Shown: positions 36,301 to 45,038 of the stretch, one piece after another
Layout of the letters: every line of letters begins with the position of its first letter
Numbering within the stretch: position 1 is the stretch's first letter
Source of the DNA: Phycobacter sedimenti
GTDB lineage: Bacteria; Pseudomonadota; Alphaproteobacteria; Rhodobacterales; Rhodobacteraceae
DNA length: 64,000 nucleotides
Reading direction: 5' to 3'
Assembly (NCBI RefSeq): GCF_038148855.1
Contig: NZ_JBBVGR010000010.1
Coordinates: 124,001-188,000 of the forward strand
Notes under the pieces: generated by a model
What the model was told of the DNA's origin: nothing
The model's input: the letters and a program-made list of their open reading frames with translations, nothing else
Database searches by the model: none
Position numbers and translations under genes: made by a program

Positions 36301-36807
36301 GTGGCGGACGTCCTGGATGGAGGAGCCGGAAACGACACGCTCAACGGCTTTGGTGGCGGCGACATGCTTTATGGCGGCATGGGAAATGACGTGCTGAGCA
36401 CCGATGACGTTGCAGCCGGAGACGGAGCAAACTGGCTTTTCGGTGATCTTGGCAACGATACCCTGACCGGGGGGGACGGTGCGGACAGTCTCGTCGGCGG
36501 TGAAGGGGACGACCTTATTACCGGCGGCGCGGGCGCCGATCATTTCCAGTTCGAGATCTACAGCAATGGAAGTGATACCTTTGACTTCGGTTCAGATGTG
36601 GTCACTGACTTCGAGGTAGGCGACATGCTCGAAATCATGGGGTGGGGTCTTGGCAGCCTGTCGGTCAGCGTCACGCAAATCGGAACAGATACCCTGATCA
36701 CCGCAGAGGCGGGTACCAGCCACGAAAGCAGTATCCTGCTGCAGGATGTCCTGGTGTCGCCCGGAGACTGGAGCCTGAGCGGCGAGACTTTCATGCTCTG
36801 GGGATAG
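33314..36807 (+). CDS. RTX-type calcium-binding repeat protein (type I secreted), interrupted by an assembly gap
   Basis: Roughly 1160 residues with a sequence gap at 33730-33826. The product is built of repeating modules of about 500-560 bp. Each has several RTX nonapeptides (GGxGNDTLxG, e.g. GGGGNDTLDGGDGDDQL), a strand block ending FGNDTVTDFGEGD, then TFGAGTxYESTVTLQNY and a W-x-LP signature. It has no N-terminal signal peptide and a hydrophobic, acidic-poor C-terminus (GETFMLWG), as in type I substrates. RTX repeats bind Ca2+ and fold outside the cell; no enzymatic domain is visible. The reading frames before and after the gap differ by one base, so the N-run length is wrong. AGGAGG precedes the ATG. 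Confidence 0.85.
33471..34085 (+). repeat. Near-identical tandem duplication flanking the gap
   Basis: About 259 bp at 33471-33729 recur at 33827-34085, differing at only a handful of bases (e.g. GGCGCAGGC/GGTGCAGGC and the GPSVALSVS/GPAVTLAVS codons). The other modules of the gene are far more diverged, so this pair is a recent duplication. It probably caused the assembly break. Confidence 0.85.
33730..33826. other. Assembly gap (97 N)
   Basis: The unknown bases lie inside the RTX gene. To keep the frame, the true gap must differ from 97 by +1 (mod 3). The missing part should contain the LQNY...W-LP segment, the inter-module linker and RTX repeats. Confidence 0.98.
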
Positions 36808-36830
36808 GACGAACCACAGTTCGAACCTAG

Positions 36831-36854
36831 GGCGGGCATTGTCAGGTGCCCGCC
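36831..36854 (+). terminator. Hairpin after the RTX gene
   Basis: GGCGGGCA (36831-36838) and TGCCCGCC (36847-36854) form a perfect 8-bp stem with an 8-base loop, 24 bp after the RTX stop. The following sequence is T-containing but has no long T-run. The next ~200 bp, up to the cusA-like remnant, show nothing recognisable. Confidence 0.65.
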
Positions 36855-37052
36855 TCGCTTGGCTGTCTGTGTTTCGGCCAGACTTTTAGGGGCGCAACCC
36901 TTTCGGCCTCCCATGCGCATTGGCTCGCACGATCCGCGGCAATCATGCATCCCAACCAGCCTTGCTCCTAAAAATCAGCTGATAGGCTCACTGCATGAAA
37001 TGGTCAGAGCAGTTCAGTGGAGCTGATCAAACGGGCCGCAGCGGTCAATCAC

Positions 37053-37441
37053 TCAAGCAGAGAGGCGACCAAAGAACGAGTGAGCCGGTTGATCTGGCCG
37101 AGGTATTCCAGAACGCGCGAACGGGCCCAATAGAGGTCGGTTCCGTCTTCGAAGACCACTTAGACGAAACTATCGCCGAAAAAGGAGAAGCCGCGTACAT
37201 CCTGCGCGCCCGGCACCGCGAGCATGGCCGTGGCCAGCGGATAGGTGATCTGGTTCTCGACCACCTGCGGCGCCTGCCCCTGATAGGGGGTGCGCACGAT
37301 GACCTGGACATCGGACAGATCCGGGATGGCATCCACCGACGTTTCCCGGATTGCCCAGACCCCGGCGACCGCCATCATGAGCGTGAGCGCCGCGATGATG
37401 AACCTGTTCGCAATCGATGTGCGAATGATGGCGGTGATCAT
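37053..37441 (-). pseudogene. CusA/CzcA-type heavy-metal RND pump, N-terminal remnant
   Basis: The first about 95 residues match the CusA start (IIRTSIANRFIIAALTLMM, AIPDLSDVQVIVRTPYQGQAPQVVE, GFSFFGDSFV). TAA at 37160-37162 then interrupts the frame where CusA has FGDSFVYVIFEDG. The homology continues in the same frame (VVFEDGTDLYWARSRVLEYL) and is lost at about 37090. More than 900 residues of the pump are missing. The start overlaps the adaptor stop (ATGA, 37438-37441), the normal cusBA arrangement. The homology therefore ends abruptly near the RTX gene, suggesting a deletion or rearrangement. Confidence 0.85.
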
Positions 37442-38951
37442 TGCGTCACACTCCGCGCGGCTGCGGCGCCGATCAGCGTCATGCCGAAGTAGGGATTGCG
37501 GCGCATAAGCAGCGTCCGTTCCTCTCCGACCGGCAAGGCCGCGATATCGATCTCATCGGCGAGCATGAAATCCATGGTCATGCCCGGCATCCCGATTTCG
37601 ACCATCGGCCTGTGGGTGATATTGGCCATCCGCGCCTCTGGATCCGCGGCATTGATCGTGCCCGAAACGACCATATGCGCAGCCGCAGCTTGCGGCACGG
37701 CCTCCTCGCGCGGGGGCGTATTCTCAGGCATGGCTTCACCGCGCACGGCGATGATAGAGAACATGCCATCCTCGTCCTTGGCCAGATCGAATTCGATCGG
37801 CGCGTTGAGTTCCACCGTCGCAGGATCGACACCGGAGAGCGCCAGATCCATCTGCATGGCCGGCCAGCCCAGCTCCGGGATCGGTCCGTGATCGAGTGTG
37901 AGCTTTCCATCCGGCGTCACGGCCAGCGCCATTCCCGTCCCGGTCGCGGCGACACCATCATCAGGAGTAAGCTCAATCAGGCTCAGCACTCCATCCGCAC
38001 CCCGCGCAACCCGGAAGGCAACCTCCTCTCCCACGCTCAGACGGTCGAGGCCCACGTCGGCGCGCACGGGAAACTCGGATGTCATGGCGGGCCAATCGAG
38101 GCTCTCCAGCGCACCGTGGCGCAGGGTTGCAATCCTGCGGTCCGCATCGAGAGCGACAAGCGTGCCGGTGCCGCGTGCGGGTTCCTCGACGGTCGGAGCC
38201 ATGCGCATGAAACCTGCGCTCAGCGCACTTTCGCTGTCGATCAGGAACTGGGCAGAGGCGACGACCTCTTCCCCGGGCGCAAGGCCCTGCAGGATTTCCG
38301 TGCGCCCGCCTTCTGCGAAACTGTCACGCAGGCCGGTTGTGACAAGACGGGGCCGGAACCGACCTTCGCCCGTCTTGAGAATGACCCGGTCCGCCGCCCC
38401 GGTGCGGATCACCGCTTCGGAAGGGATGGTCAGCACCTGGCGGCTTTCATGCGGCACGAGGCTGACGCTTCCGAACATCCCGGGACGCAGCAGCCCTGCG
38501 GAATTGTCAAACCGAAGGTGCACCGGAAGGGTCCGGGTGCGCGGGTCAAGCTCGGGATAGATGTAGTCGATTGTCCCCTCAAAGCTGCGCCCCGGCAGAT
38601 GCTCGAACCGTGCAACGGCAGCCATGTCTTCTTTCAGACGCGCTATGTCACGTTCAAAGACGTCTGCGATCAGCCACACCTCGCTCAGATCCGTGATCGA
38701 GACGGCCTGCGTTCCGGGCTGCAGGAACATGCCATCGGCCGCTTCGAGCGCAACAACGATGCCATCTCTTGGGGCTTCGATTGCGATCCTGCGGGCAGGC
38801 TCCCCCGTTCTTTCAATCTCCGCGATCTGCCGGTCCGACGCCCCGTGGCTGCGCGTCTTGTGTCGTTCGTTGCCCTTTCGGTGCGTCTCGCCAGCGCCAG
38901 CCGTTGCGATGGATGAAGTTGTTTTCGCTCAGAAAACGAAACGCCGCGCAA
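37438..38951 (-). pseudogene. CusB-type RND periplasmic adaptor with three C-terminal CusF-like domains, N-terminally truncated
   Basis: The intact frame runs from 38730 down to 37438 (430 codons) but begins inside the barrel domain (SITDLSEVWLIADVFERDIARL). Homology continues upstream (GASDRQIAEIERTGEPARRIAIEAP), and after a frameshift near 38870 to about 38950 (SQRLALARRTE), where it stops. The signal peptide and first half of the hairpin are absent. The C-terminus has three CusF-like Cu(I)/Ag(I)-binding repeats: HGALESLDWPAMTSEF, HGPIPELGWPAMQMDL and HRPMVEIGMPGMTMDF. The second keeps His, Trp and two Met; the third has Met in place of Trp. Probably non-functional since its pump partner is also truncated. 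Confidence 0.8.
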
Positions 38952-39087
38952 AACGATGTCTTCCGGGCCCGGACAGTGCAGATGGCGTCGACGTCAGTCG
39001 CCTTGAGAACAGCAGATCACGGGTGCACACGATGAAGGGGCGCTCTCTGCGCACTGTTCCCGCTTGCGGCTTGGGTATCGGGGTCAT

Positions 39088-42000
39088 TCAGTAAAATGTG
39101 AGGATATCTGGCAAATCTGGGAGCAAGTAATGGCGAATGAGTCCATAGCCGACACCGGATTCGCCCTGGAAAAAGCCCGGCATGGCACATCCGGACGGCC
39201 AGCCGAACGCCAGATCTCCCGTCGAGGCACGATGCAACAGGCGCTGAAAAAGACGATCGCTCCTGAGACGGTGGGCCTGCAAATCCGGAAGTCCTGCCGC
39301 TCTGTCGAGAAGATACGCAAATCCTGCTTCGCCGAAGCTAAGATCATCAAGAGCGAAGCACGCGCTGCTTTCCAGCTGGGCGAGCGACCGGCCCAGCGCG
39401 CCGCCCCGCTCGGGCAGCACCGGAGCAGCGAGCTCTGCCGCTTCGATCTGCGCAAGGCAAACACCTATGTTGCCACGATACCATGATCGGTCCTGTATGG
39501 CGGGCTCAACCGGCTGGGCGGCGGCGGCCTCCAACAGCTCCAGCGCCCTGGAGCTGAAACCTGCCCCCCCCAGGCGCCTGGCCGCACGCAAAAGGCTGCA
39601 TGCGATCCCTGCCCTCCCATGAGCAAACCCCGGGGCAAGAGCATCCAGTGGCATCGCTGCAAGGCCTGTGGCGAGCGCCTCGCAGCGGTTCCTCAGTTCA
39701 TGGCATGGTCGGTGGCTGTAAAGGACAAGACAAGCGTTCAGATACCCGGCCAAGCCGGATAGCAACCCCAGATCAGCAGTCTCACCGATGCCGAGGTCCT
39801 CGGCATGGCGCCAGACCGCATAGGCATCCTCCACGAGGTCTGCCTGCCCCGTCAGAGTTCCAAGATGACACAACCCGTAGATTGCAGAGCCGACCCCGGT
39901 CCCACAGCCCAAACCCGCCTGCATCAGGGTGCGCGTCGCGTGCCCGCGCAATTCTGACGCCGACAGATTGGAGACGGCGCCGATCGCCGCATCCCGATAG
40001 ACGGTGTTTCCGGTAACGCGGGCGGATGCGGCCAGGAACAGAGCTATACCCAGTGATCCGTCGAATACCCGCTCCCGCAGCGGAGACACGCGCCAACCGC
40101 CAATGTGGTTTTTGTAAACCGGGCCGCACCAGGCATAAGATCCGCCTGCGCCACGGTGTGCCTGGCGCATCAGCCCATCGGCCAGCCCGGTGACAGCACT
40201 CAGCACCGAGACCTTTTGGCCGGATGGGGCGGCAACGGCAGTCCGGGACGGTAAGGCTCCAGCGCTGCGGTCGAGATCCGGGTGGCGATGACAGGCCAGG
40301 CTCGCAGCGATCTGGGCCTTGTGCGCAACAAGATCCTCGGGCCCCATCCGCGATATCCTGTCGAACAGGGCATCCACTGCGCTTTGCGGAAAGACCCCGG
40401 GCGATGCAGCATGATCGGGGAACCGCAGCGCAGTCTCGTCCGCGCGCGCGTACAGCACGGGAATGTCCAGCTGCAACAGTTGGGATATCTCGGATTGAAC
40501 AGCCGGTATCAGGCCTTGCCCCGCAGCGGGGTCCGTCACGATGGGGCGGAACAGGCTTTCCAGGGCAAGCTGGGCCGCTGGCCCTGAGACCAGGTTGGAA
40601 GGAGCGCACAGCTGCAGCAGCTTTTCCTTATAGGCCTGTGTCCGTCGCAGAACGACGCGTGCGTTCACAACACTCAGGTCTCTGGACAGATCCGCCGGAA
40701 GATCAGGCTCAGCAATAAACCCTTCATAGGCCATCTCGAAACCACGAATGATGTCTTGTGCATGATCGCAGGGGTCGACGCTCTCTCCGGCAAGAAGAAC
40801 GGCATTGGCACCTGTCTTCGATGGTGTCCGCAGGGAGCGGGTCAGCCGCATGTTGTCTGTCCCCGGATACAACAGGGTCAGCTCTCGCCATGTCGACAGC
40901 TGACCGCTGGTCTTGCCGATCGCGCTGAAATCCACGGGCTGACCTGCGACCATGGCGTTCCACTCGGGCAGGATCGTCGGGCGCATCACAGACTCGAACG
41001 TCAGGGCGCGCACGGCGTTTTGTTCGGCTGTTGCCAGCTCAAACGCGGGGCCGGGCTGGTTTGTCATCAGGCATTCATGATCTATCACCACCGGCGTGTC
41101 GCCAACGGCAATCAAATTTTCATAGTGGATATCAGCGCCGCCCAAAAGGTACTGCGCAAACAGGTGATGCCCGATGGAATGGTAATATGCTCTCACGTCT
41201 TGGGCGGAGAGGCAGGGTTCGTGACACGCCTCCTTCACCCAGCCGTATGCGCCGCGGTTCAGCGTCTTGGGTTGCCTCAAAGGGCTTGTTTTGGTCAGAT
41301 GGCCAAGATGGGCATAAAACGCATCTATCGCAATGTCAGCCTTTAGTGCCGTCGGTTTGTAGAACACTCCGGCTCCTGCATCGGGTTCCAGCTTAAGGCA
41401 GGACCGGCCGGACCTGTGCGGATCAGAGAAATCACATCGCAGTGTAAACGGCTCAGTCAGATCAAGGGCCGATCGCAGAACCGGCAGGTCGGCTTCAAGC
41501 CGTGTCGCAAATTCATCAATGTGGGCAATCCAGTGATCGGTCTGCACAGCCAGAAAGCGCGCCAGTACAGGGTAACGGGCAAATGTCTCGATAAGCCCAG
41601 CGCCGCTCTTTGACTGTAAAAAGGTGTCAAAGATCCCGTGCCCACCGGAAAAGCTGATCTGATCTTGCGGCTGCAGGGCGCGAAAGCCGTTAAACTCGCC
41701 GACAAAAACCTGTGACGCCGTTTCTGCAAGGCGGCGATAGAGAGCCCTTTGCAAGACCGATTTATGGTCACGGCCCGATATCCGGCCAATGGCATGCAAG
41801 GCTGAGCTGAGGCGATCATTGGCAATCTGCTCGAACCCGCAGAGCAAGGGGGCGAAGGGCACTATCTCCCGGTCGCCCAGCTCCCATACCCCCTCCGCGT
41901 GGAGATGGCACTCAAGGGCCGCGTGCAGCGTCTCGGCCCATGACGGCCAGTCCCTGCGCATGACCGGCGCAGGCTCACCGAGCCAATCGCCCAGATCAGC

Positions 42001-42228
42001 GGGGCTCAATCCGGAATGCGCCAGCCTTGCCCTGAACGCGGTTTCATCCCCGGCGGTACATATTGCTTTCCAGCGCGCCAGGTAATCCTCGCAAAACGCC
42101 TCCTCCGGCGGCACTTGGCTCTTTCGGCCAGCGTCGATCCGCTCTTGCAGGGTCATCGCCCTTGCAACGGTCGCCCCTACGAAGGCGTCAAGATCGGTTC
42201 CGGATGGCAAGGCTTGTCTTTCTGGCAA
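39088..42228 (-). CDS. LanM-like type 2 lanthipeptide synthetase with degenerate cyclase domain
   Basis: 1046 residues. The start is TTG at 42228, 3 bp after the cupin-gene stop (coupled translation). The dehydratase (DUF4135, about residues 100-620) keeps catalytic residues: D269/H271 (SDPHRSGR), K291 (FYKP), D366/H368/N371 (GGADIHYEN), D383/E385 (VIDHE) and R-T at 528-530. The LanC-like domain (about 690-1046) has lost all zinc ligands: the WCxG motif is W916-Y-R-G and the CHG motif is S964-F-G. It may dehydrate Ser/Thr of the precursor without canonical Zn-dependent thioether formation. Last gene of the RiPP operon. Confidence 0.9.
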   Translation of the reverse strand: MPERQALPSGTDLDAFVGATVARAMTLQERIDAGRKSQVPPEEAFCEDYLARWKAICTAGDETAFRARLAHSGLSPADLGDWLGEPAPVMRRDWPSWAETLHAALECHLHAEGVWELGDREIVPFAPLLCGFEQIANDRLSSALHAIGRISGRDHKSVLQRALYRRLAETASQVFVGEFNGFRALQPQDQISFSGGHGIFDTFLQSKSGAGLIETFARYPVLARFLAVQTDHWIAHIDEFATRLEADLPVLRSALDLTEPFTLRCDFSDPHRSGRSCLKLEPDAGAGVFYKPTALKADIAIDAFYAHLGHLTKTSPLRQPKTLNRGAYGWVKEACHEPCLSAQDVRAYYHSIGHHLFAQYLLGGADIHYENLIAVGDTPVVIDHECLMTNQPGPAFELATAEQNAVRALTFESVMRPTILPEWNAMVAGQPVDFSAIGKTSGQLSTWRELTLLYPGTDNMRLTRSLRTPSKTGANAVLLAGESVDPCDHAQDIIRGFEMAYEGFIAEPDLPADLSRDLSVVNARVVLRRTQAYKEKLLQLCAPSNLVSGPAAQLALESLFRPIVTDPAAGQGLIPAVQSEISQLLQLDIPVLYARADETALRFPDHAASPGVFPQSAVDALFDRISRMGPEDLVAHKAQIAASLACHRHPDLDRSAGALPSRTAVAAPSGQKVSVLSAVTGLADGLMRQAHRGAGGSYAWCGPVYKNHIGGWRVSPLRERVFDGSLGIALFLAASARVTGNTVYRDAAIGAVSNLSASELRGHATRTLMQAGLGCGTGVGSAIYGLCHLGTLTGQADLVEDAYAVWRHAEDLGIGETADLGLLSGLAGYLNACLVLYSHRPCHELRNRCEALATGLAAMPLDALAPGFAHGRAGIACSLLRAARRLGGAGFSSRALELLEAAAAQPVEPAIQDRSWYRGNIGVCLAQIEAAELAAPVLPERGGALGRSLAQLESSACFALDDLSFGEAGFAYLLDRAAGLPDLQAHRLRSDRLFQRLLHRASTGDLAFGWPSGCAMPGFFQGESGVGYGLIRHYLLPDLPDILTFY

Positions 42229-42231
42229 GGG

Positions 42232-43074
42232 TTACTGGCGAATTGCGGCTTTCAACTCCGGCACAAGACGCCCCTTGGCGCTCCAGGTGTCGGGCTGTGC
42301 ATAAATGGCGCGAAAGAAATCAGCGGCGTTCGATGCGTTGAAAAAATTGCCGGTCAGGCTGATGGAAGGTTCCAATGCGGTGACGCTATGGCCCCAGCCC
42401 GTCGGAATGATCAGTGTCTCACCAGGTTCGAGAATAACCGATAGATCTGCGGGTGCCCCGTCATTCGGAGCCCCGGGCCGCCAGATGTCGAACCTCTTGC
42501 ACCCCGTGATCTGGCAATTCCAGGCGTGTGTGTTCAGCGTATCAAGGTGTCGCGGTGTAAAAGTTCCGGACGGCCCGATGAACAACCACATGAACCCGCG
42601 CAAGGCCCATCGCGCCATGATTTCCTCCGAACTGCCCGGTGTGGCCCCAACCGCATCCTGCGCAGGCATCCAGTTCTCGACAGCTCCGGAGAGGTCAAAA
42701 TCGTCAAGCAATTCAGGATGGTCCGCAAACGGGCACCAATAGGGGGAATACCAGGGCGTATCAGACCGCTTCCCGGCCAGAAATGGCTCTGATGGGTTGC
42801 GCACGTAGTCAAGGTAGGCCGAGAGCCGCACCTTGTGTATGTTTTTCGATCCCAGATGGTCCGTGACCAGAACGCTTTCATGGCCGTAGCGCTGTTCGAA
42901 AAAGTCAAAAGACCAGGTGGTCATCGCAGGCCAGTCCCGCGCCAGGCCAGTCAGGACGACAGGTCGTGAGTTCCCTTTGGCAAGATAGGAGGTGTTCAAT
43001 AGCTCCGCCGTGATGTGAACGCATCTTGCGACGCTCTCCGGGGTCACGGGCAATGGTGAGGCTGCCGTTACCAA
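42232..43074 (-). CDS. Cupin-like (JmjC-type) Fe(II)/2OG oxygenase of the RiPP cluster
   Basis: 280 residues. A TTG start at 43074 is supported by AAGGAG 7 bp upstream and a 7-bp overlap with the arginase gene. The cupin_8/JmjC pattern is visible: RPVVLTGLARDWPA at the N-terminus, H176-x-D178 (FTPRHLDTLNTHAWN), a 2OG-contacting Lys in ITGCKRFDIW, and distal H229 in PTGWGHSVTAL. Such enzymes hydroxylate peptide side chains. In the selidamide-type pathways I recall, a hydroxylase of this kind forms hydroxyornithine. Here it probably oxidises the ornithine or another core residue. Confidence 0.85.
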   Translation of the reverse strand: MVTAASPLPVTPESVARCVHITAELLNTSYLAKGNSRPVVLTGLARDWPAMTTWSFDFFEQRYGHESVLVTDHLGSKNIHKVRLSAYLDYVRNPSEPFLAGKRSDTPWYSPYWCPFADHPELLDDFDLSGAVENWMPAQDAVGATPGSSEEIMARWALRGFMWLFIGPSGTFTPRHLDTLNTHAWNCQITGCKRFDIWRPGAPNDGAPADLSVILEPGETLIIPTGWGHSVTALEPSISLTGNFFNASNAADFFRAIYAQPDTWSAKGRLVPELKAAIRQ

Positions 43075-44000
43075 AGACTTGCTCCTTCATGCGGGGCACA
43101 GGGAAAAATATCACGCAGCATCTGAAGCACCTGTTTTTCGATGAATTGCCACTGGTGCTGGGGTGTGAAGCCGCTGATACGGGAACGGGCGATCACGACC
43201 AGGGCCGGTGGCTGGGACTGGCGGCGCAGCATATCTGCCAACGCCGAGACCTGCGCAACGATCGCCGCCGTATCCCGGATCAAGGGATCTGCAGCGCGGC
43301 TGGGCAACATGTCAAATTCGAGACAGAAGTCATCGCCGTCACGGACAGCCCGGACCCTGTGATAAAGCGACAGACGCAGGGGATGATACGCATCATCTCG
43401 GACCGCCAGGTAGGTGCCCTCGGTGACGCTGATACGGAACCCGTTTTCCGGCGTACTGTTGCAGGAAAAGTAATCGAGATCGATCCCGAGAACCCAGGGC
43501 GTCTCTGCCTCGGGAATGTCGAAGTTGGTTCCAACGAAATGCAGGTCCAGCGGCATTCGGTCATCGTTCCCGAAGAACAGCGTTTCCGGGCGCCTGACCA
43601 TGGTCAGCAATTCTCGCCTGTCCGGATCTGTCGTTGCGATCAGCATACGCTTCGAGGATTGCGTCTGGCGCGGCCGCGCGCCGGGAATGGGACTGTCCGG
43701 AGACAGCCAGAACACCTCGTTGATCAGGCCCAGATAGGCGCCGGCCCACAGGAATGTGGCAATCGAGATTTCCGTTTCCACAAGGTCCTTGATCTCTGCA
43801 ACCCGGCAGGGAACACCGGCAATCGAGCGACTGAGCGTCGGAATGTTCAGATCGGCATGTTGGTCCAAGTGGAGCAACCGAACCGGCCCGTCCTGGATGG
43901 CTCCTGTCTCTCGCGCCCACGCAAGGGCCATCAGCGCCTCGTTGTGTTCTTCGATCGTGATGACCGGTATGGGCGATGTGTCACTCTGCATGAGGGGCAA
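43068..44000 (-). CDS. UPF0489-family peptide arginase (Arg to ornithine)
   Basis: 310 residues of the UPF0489 (C5orf22) family with an arginase-like metal site: D46-x-H48-x-D50 in LLHLDQHADLN and D174/D176 in GIDLDYFSC. A characterised RiPP member, OspR of landornamide biosynthesis, removes urea from arginine in the core peptide, leaving ornithine. The precursor here has a single Arg in its predicted core, a good match. The gene overlaps GNAT by 20 bp and the cupin by 7 bp, so the enzymes are translated together. Assignment of arginase activity is by family and context. Confidence 0.88.
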   Translation of the reverse strand: MPLMQSDTSPIPVITIEEHNEALMALAWARETGAIQDGPVRLLHLDQHADLNIPTLSRSIAGVPCRVAEIKDLVETEISIATFLWAGAYLGLINEVFWLSPDSPIPGARPRQTQSSKRMLIATTDPDRRELLTMVRRPETLFFGNDDRMPLDLHFVGTNFDIPEAETPWVLGIDLDYFSCNSTPENGFRISVTEGTYLAVRDDAYHPLRLSLYHRVRAVRDGDDFCLEFDMLPSRAADPLIRDTAAIVAQVSALADMLRRQSQPPALVVIARSRISGFTPQHQWQFIEKQVLQMLRDIFPCAPHEGASLW

Positions 44001-44925
44001 TGTCCTTTGAAGCTGTGCAAAGGTCGTAGGATTGTTCGACGTATGGCCCGAAGCGGCGATGAAAGACGTTCATCATCGGGCGGTTCCTGTAATCGATGTC
44101 GAACAAAACTCGGGGGTACTGCTCATAAAGCGCACCGTTTGCGTGCCGGTTGAGCGTTTCCGCCATCAGCCAGGATCCATTGCCACGAAAGGCCGGAGCA
44201 TCCGAGGAAAAGCTGCGGCTGTAGCGGATAACCCCAGGGGAGGAGGGAACAAAATGGCTGACCAACCAACCGACAACCCGACCATTGCCTGCGCGCAACC
44301 CGATGCTGATGCCCGTCATCTGGTCTTCCTGCCAGAACGGGGACACGGCCTCCGGATAGCGGCCTGCCGCGATTTCTGCAGCGATGAAGTCCCGATCACT
44401 GCGCGCAAGGTCCTTCCAATCGAAAACCCCGGCATTCCGCGGCCCGCGGCTCAGGGCGCGTTCGGCCCAGGTCTGGTTAAGCACGCAGATCGGATCCGCA
44501 TGGGAAAAGAACACCTTGGGCGTCGGCTTTGTCCAACCTGTCGCGGCAAGAAAGGCGATCAGGCTGCGAGCATTTTCAGGGCGTGTTGAAAACTCGATTT
44601 TCGCGGTCCGCGCCCCAAGCCTTGCGGCGGCGTCCAGTCCGGCATCCATCAGTTCACGCCCCACCCCAGAGCGTTGCGCACGTTGCGCCACTGCAAAGGA
44701 CAGGATAGAGGCGCCCTGCCCTTCAACACTAACGATCAGGACGCCCAGCACCGCCTCAGACCGCATGGCCGCAAAAGCGATCACGTTGTCAGGCGTCTGG
44801 TTCAGAAGCGACCGGTAATGAGGGAACACCAGCGCCTGCGTCTGGCTCTGCGGCGCGTGATGAGTGGGCAGAAAAATGATAGCCTCACCCGGATTCTGTG
44901 GTGCAATTCCCCAATGAACGCTCAC
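43981..44925 (-). CDS. Two-domain GNAT N-acyltransferase of the RiPP cluster
   Basis: 314 residues, two GNAT folds. The N-terminal half has the acyl-CoA pyrophosphate loop FAVAQRAQRSGVGRELMDAG; the C-terminal half is a second, more diverged GNAT (GVIRYSRSFSSDAPAFRGNGSWLMAETL). In selidamide pathways a GNAT-like maturase attaches a fatty acyl group to the ornithine or lysine side chain. Next to a peptide arginase, this enzyme is the obvious candidate to N-acylate the new ornithine. Acyl chain length is not predictable from sequence. It is 113 bp downstream of the precursor gene. Confidence 0.82.
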   Translation of the reverse strand: MSVHWGIAPQNPGEAIIFLPTHHAPQSQTQALVFPHYRSLLNQTPDNVIAFAAMRSEAVLGVLIVSVEGQGASILSFAVAQRAQRSGVGRELMDAGLDAAARLGARTAKIEFSTRPENARSLIAFLAATGWTKPTPKVFFSHADPICVLNQTWAERALSRGPRNAGVFDWKDLARSDRDFIAAEIAAGRYPEAVSPFWQEDQMTGISIGLRAGNGRVVGWLVSHFVPSSPGVIRYSRSFSSDAPAFRGNGSWLMAETLNRHANGALYEQYPRVLFDIDYRNRPMMNVFHRRFGPYVEQSYDLCTASKDIAPHAE

Positions 44926-45038
44926 CGCACGACCTTTCTGACGTGATCCTCCCGCGGACGAATTAAACGGGAAGTATCAGGCGCGTGTCCAAAGGTACGG
45001 CGCGCCTGATGCAGCTTTTTCAGAAGCCTGAATGAAAC

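Noticed and set aside
35023..36543. 506-codon minus-strand frame opposite the RTX repeats
   Set aside because: Shadow of repetitive RTX coding; no domain and repeat-imposed openness.
33856..36807. Treating the post-gap RTX frame as a separate gene
   Set aside because: The start lies in the middle of a repeated module; the frame change is explained by the wrong gap length.
37441..38916. Long plus-strand open frame (491 codons) over the cusB remnant
   Set aside because: His/Arg-rich shadow with no domain; the minus strand shows CusB/CusF motifs.
45019..45032. Short dyad TTCAG-AAGC-CTGAA after the precursor as a terminator
   Set aside because: Five-base-pair stem and an A-run rather than a T-run in the direction of transcription.
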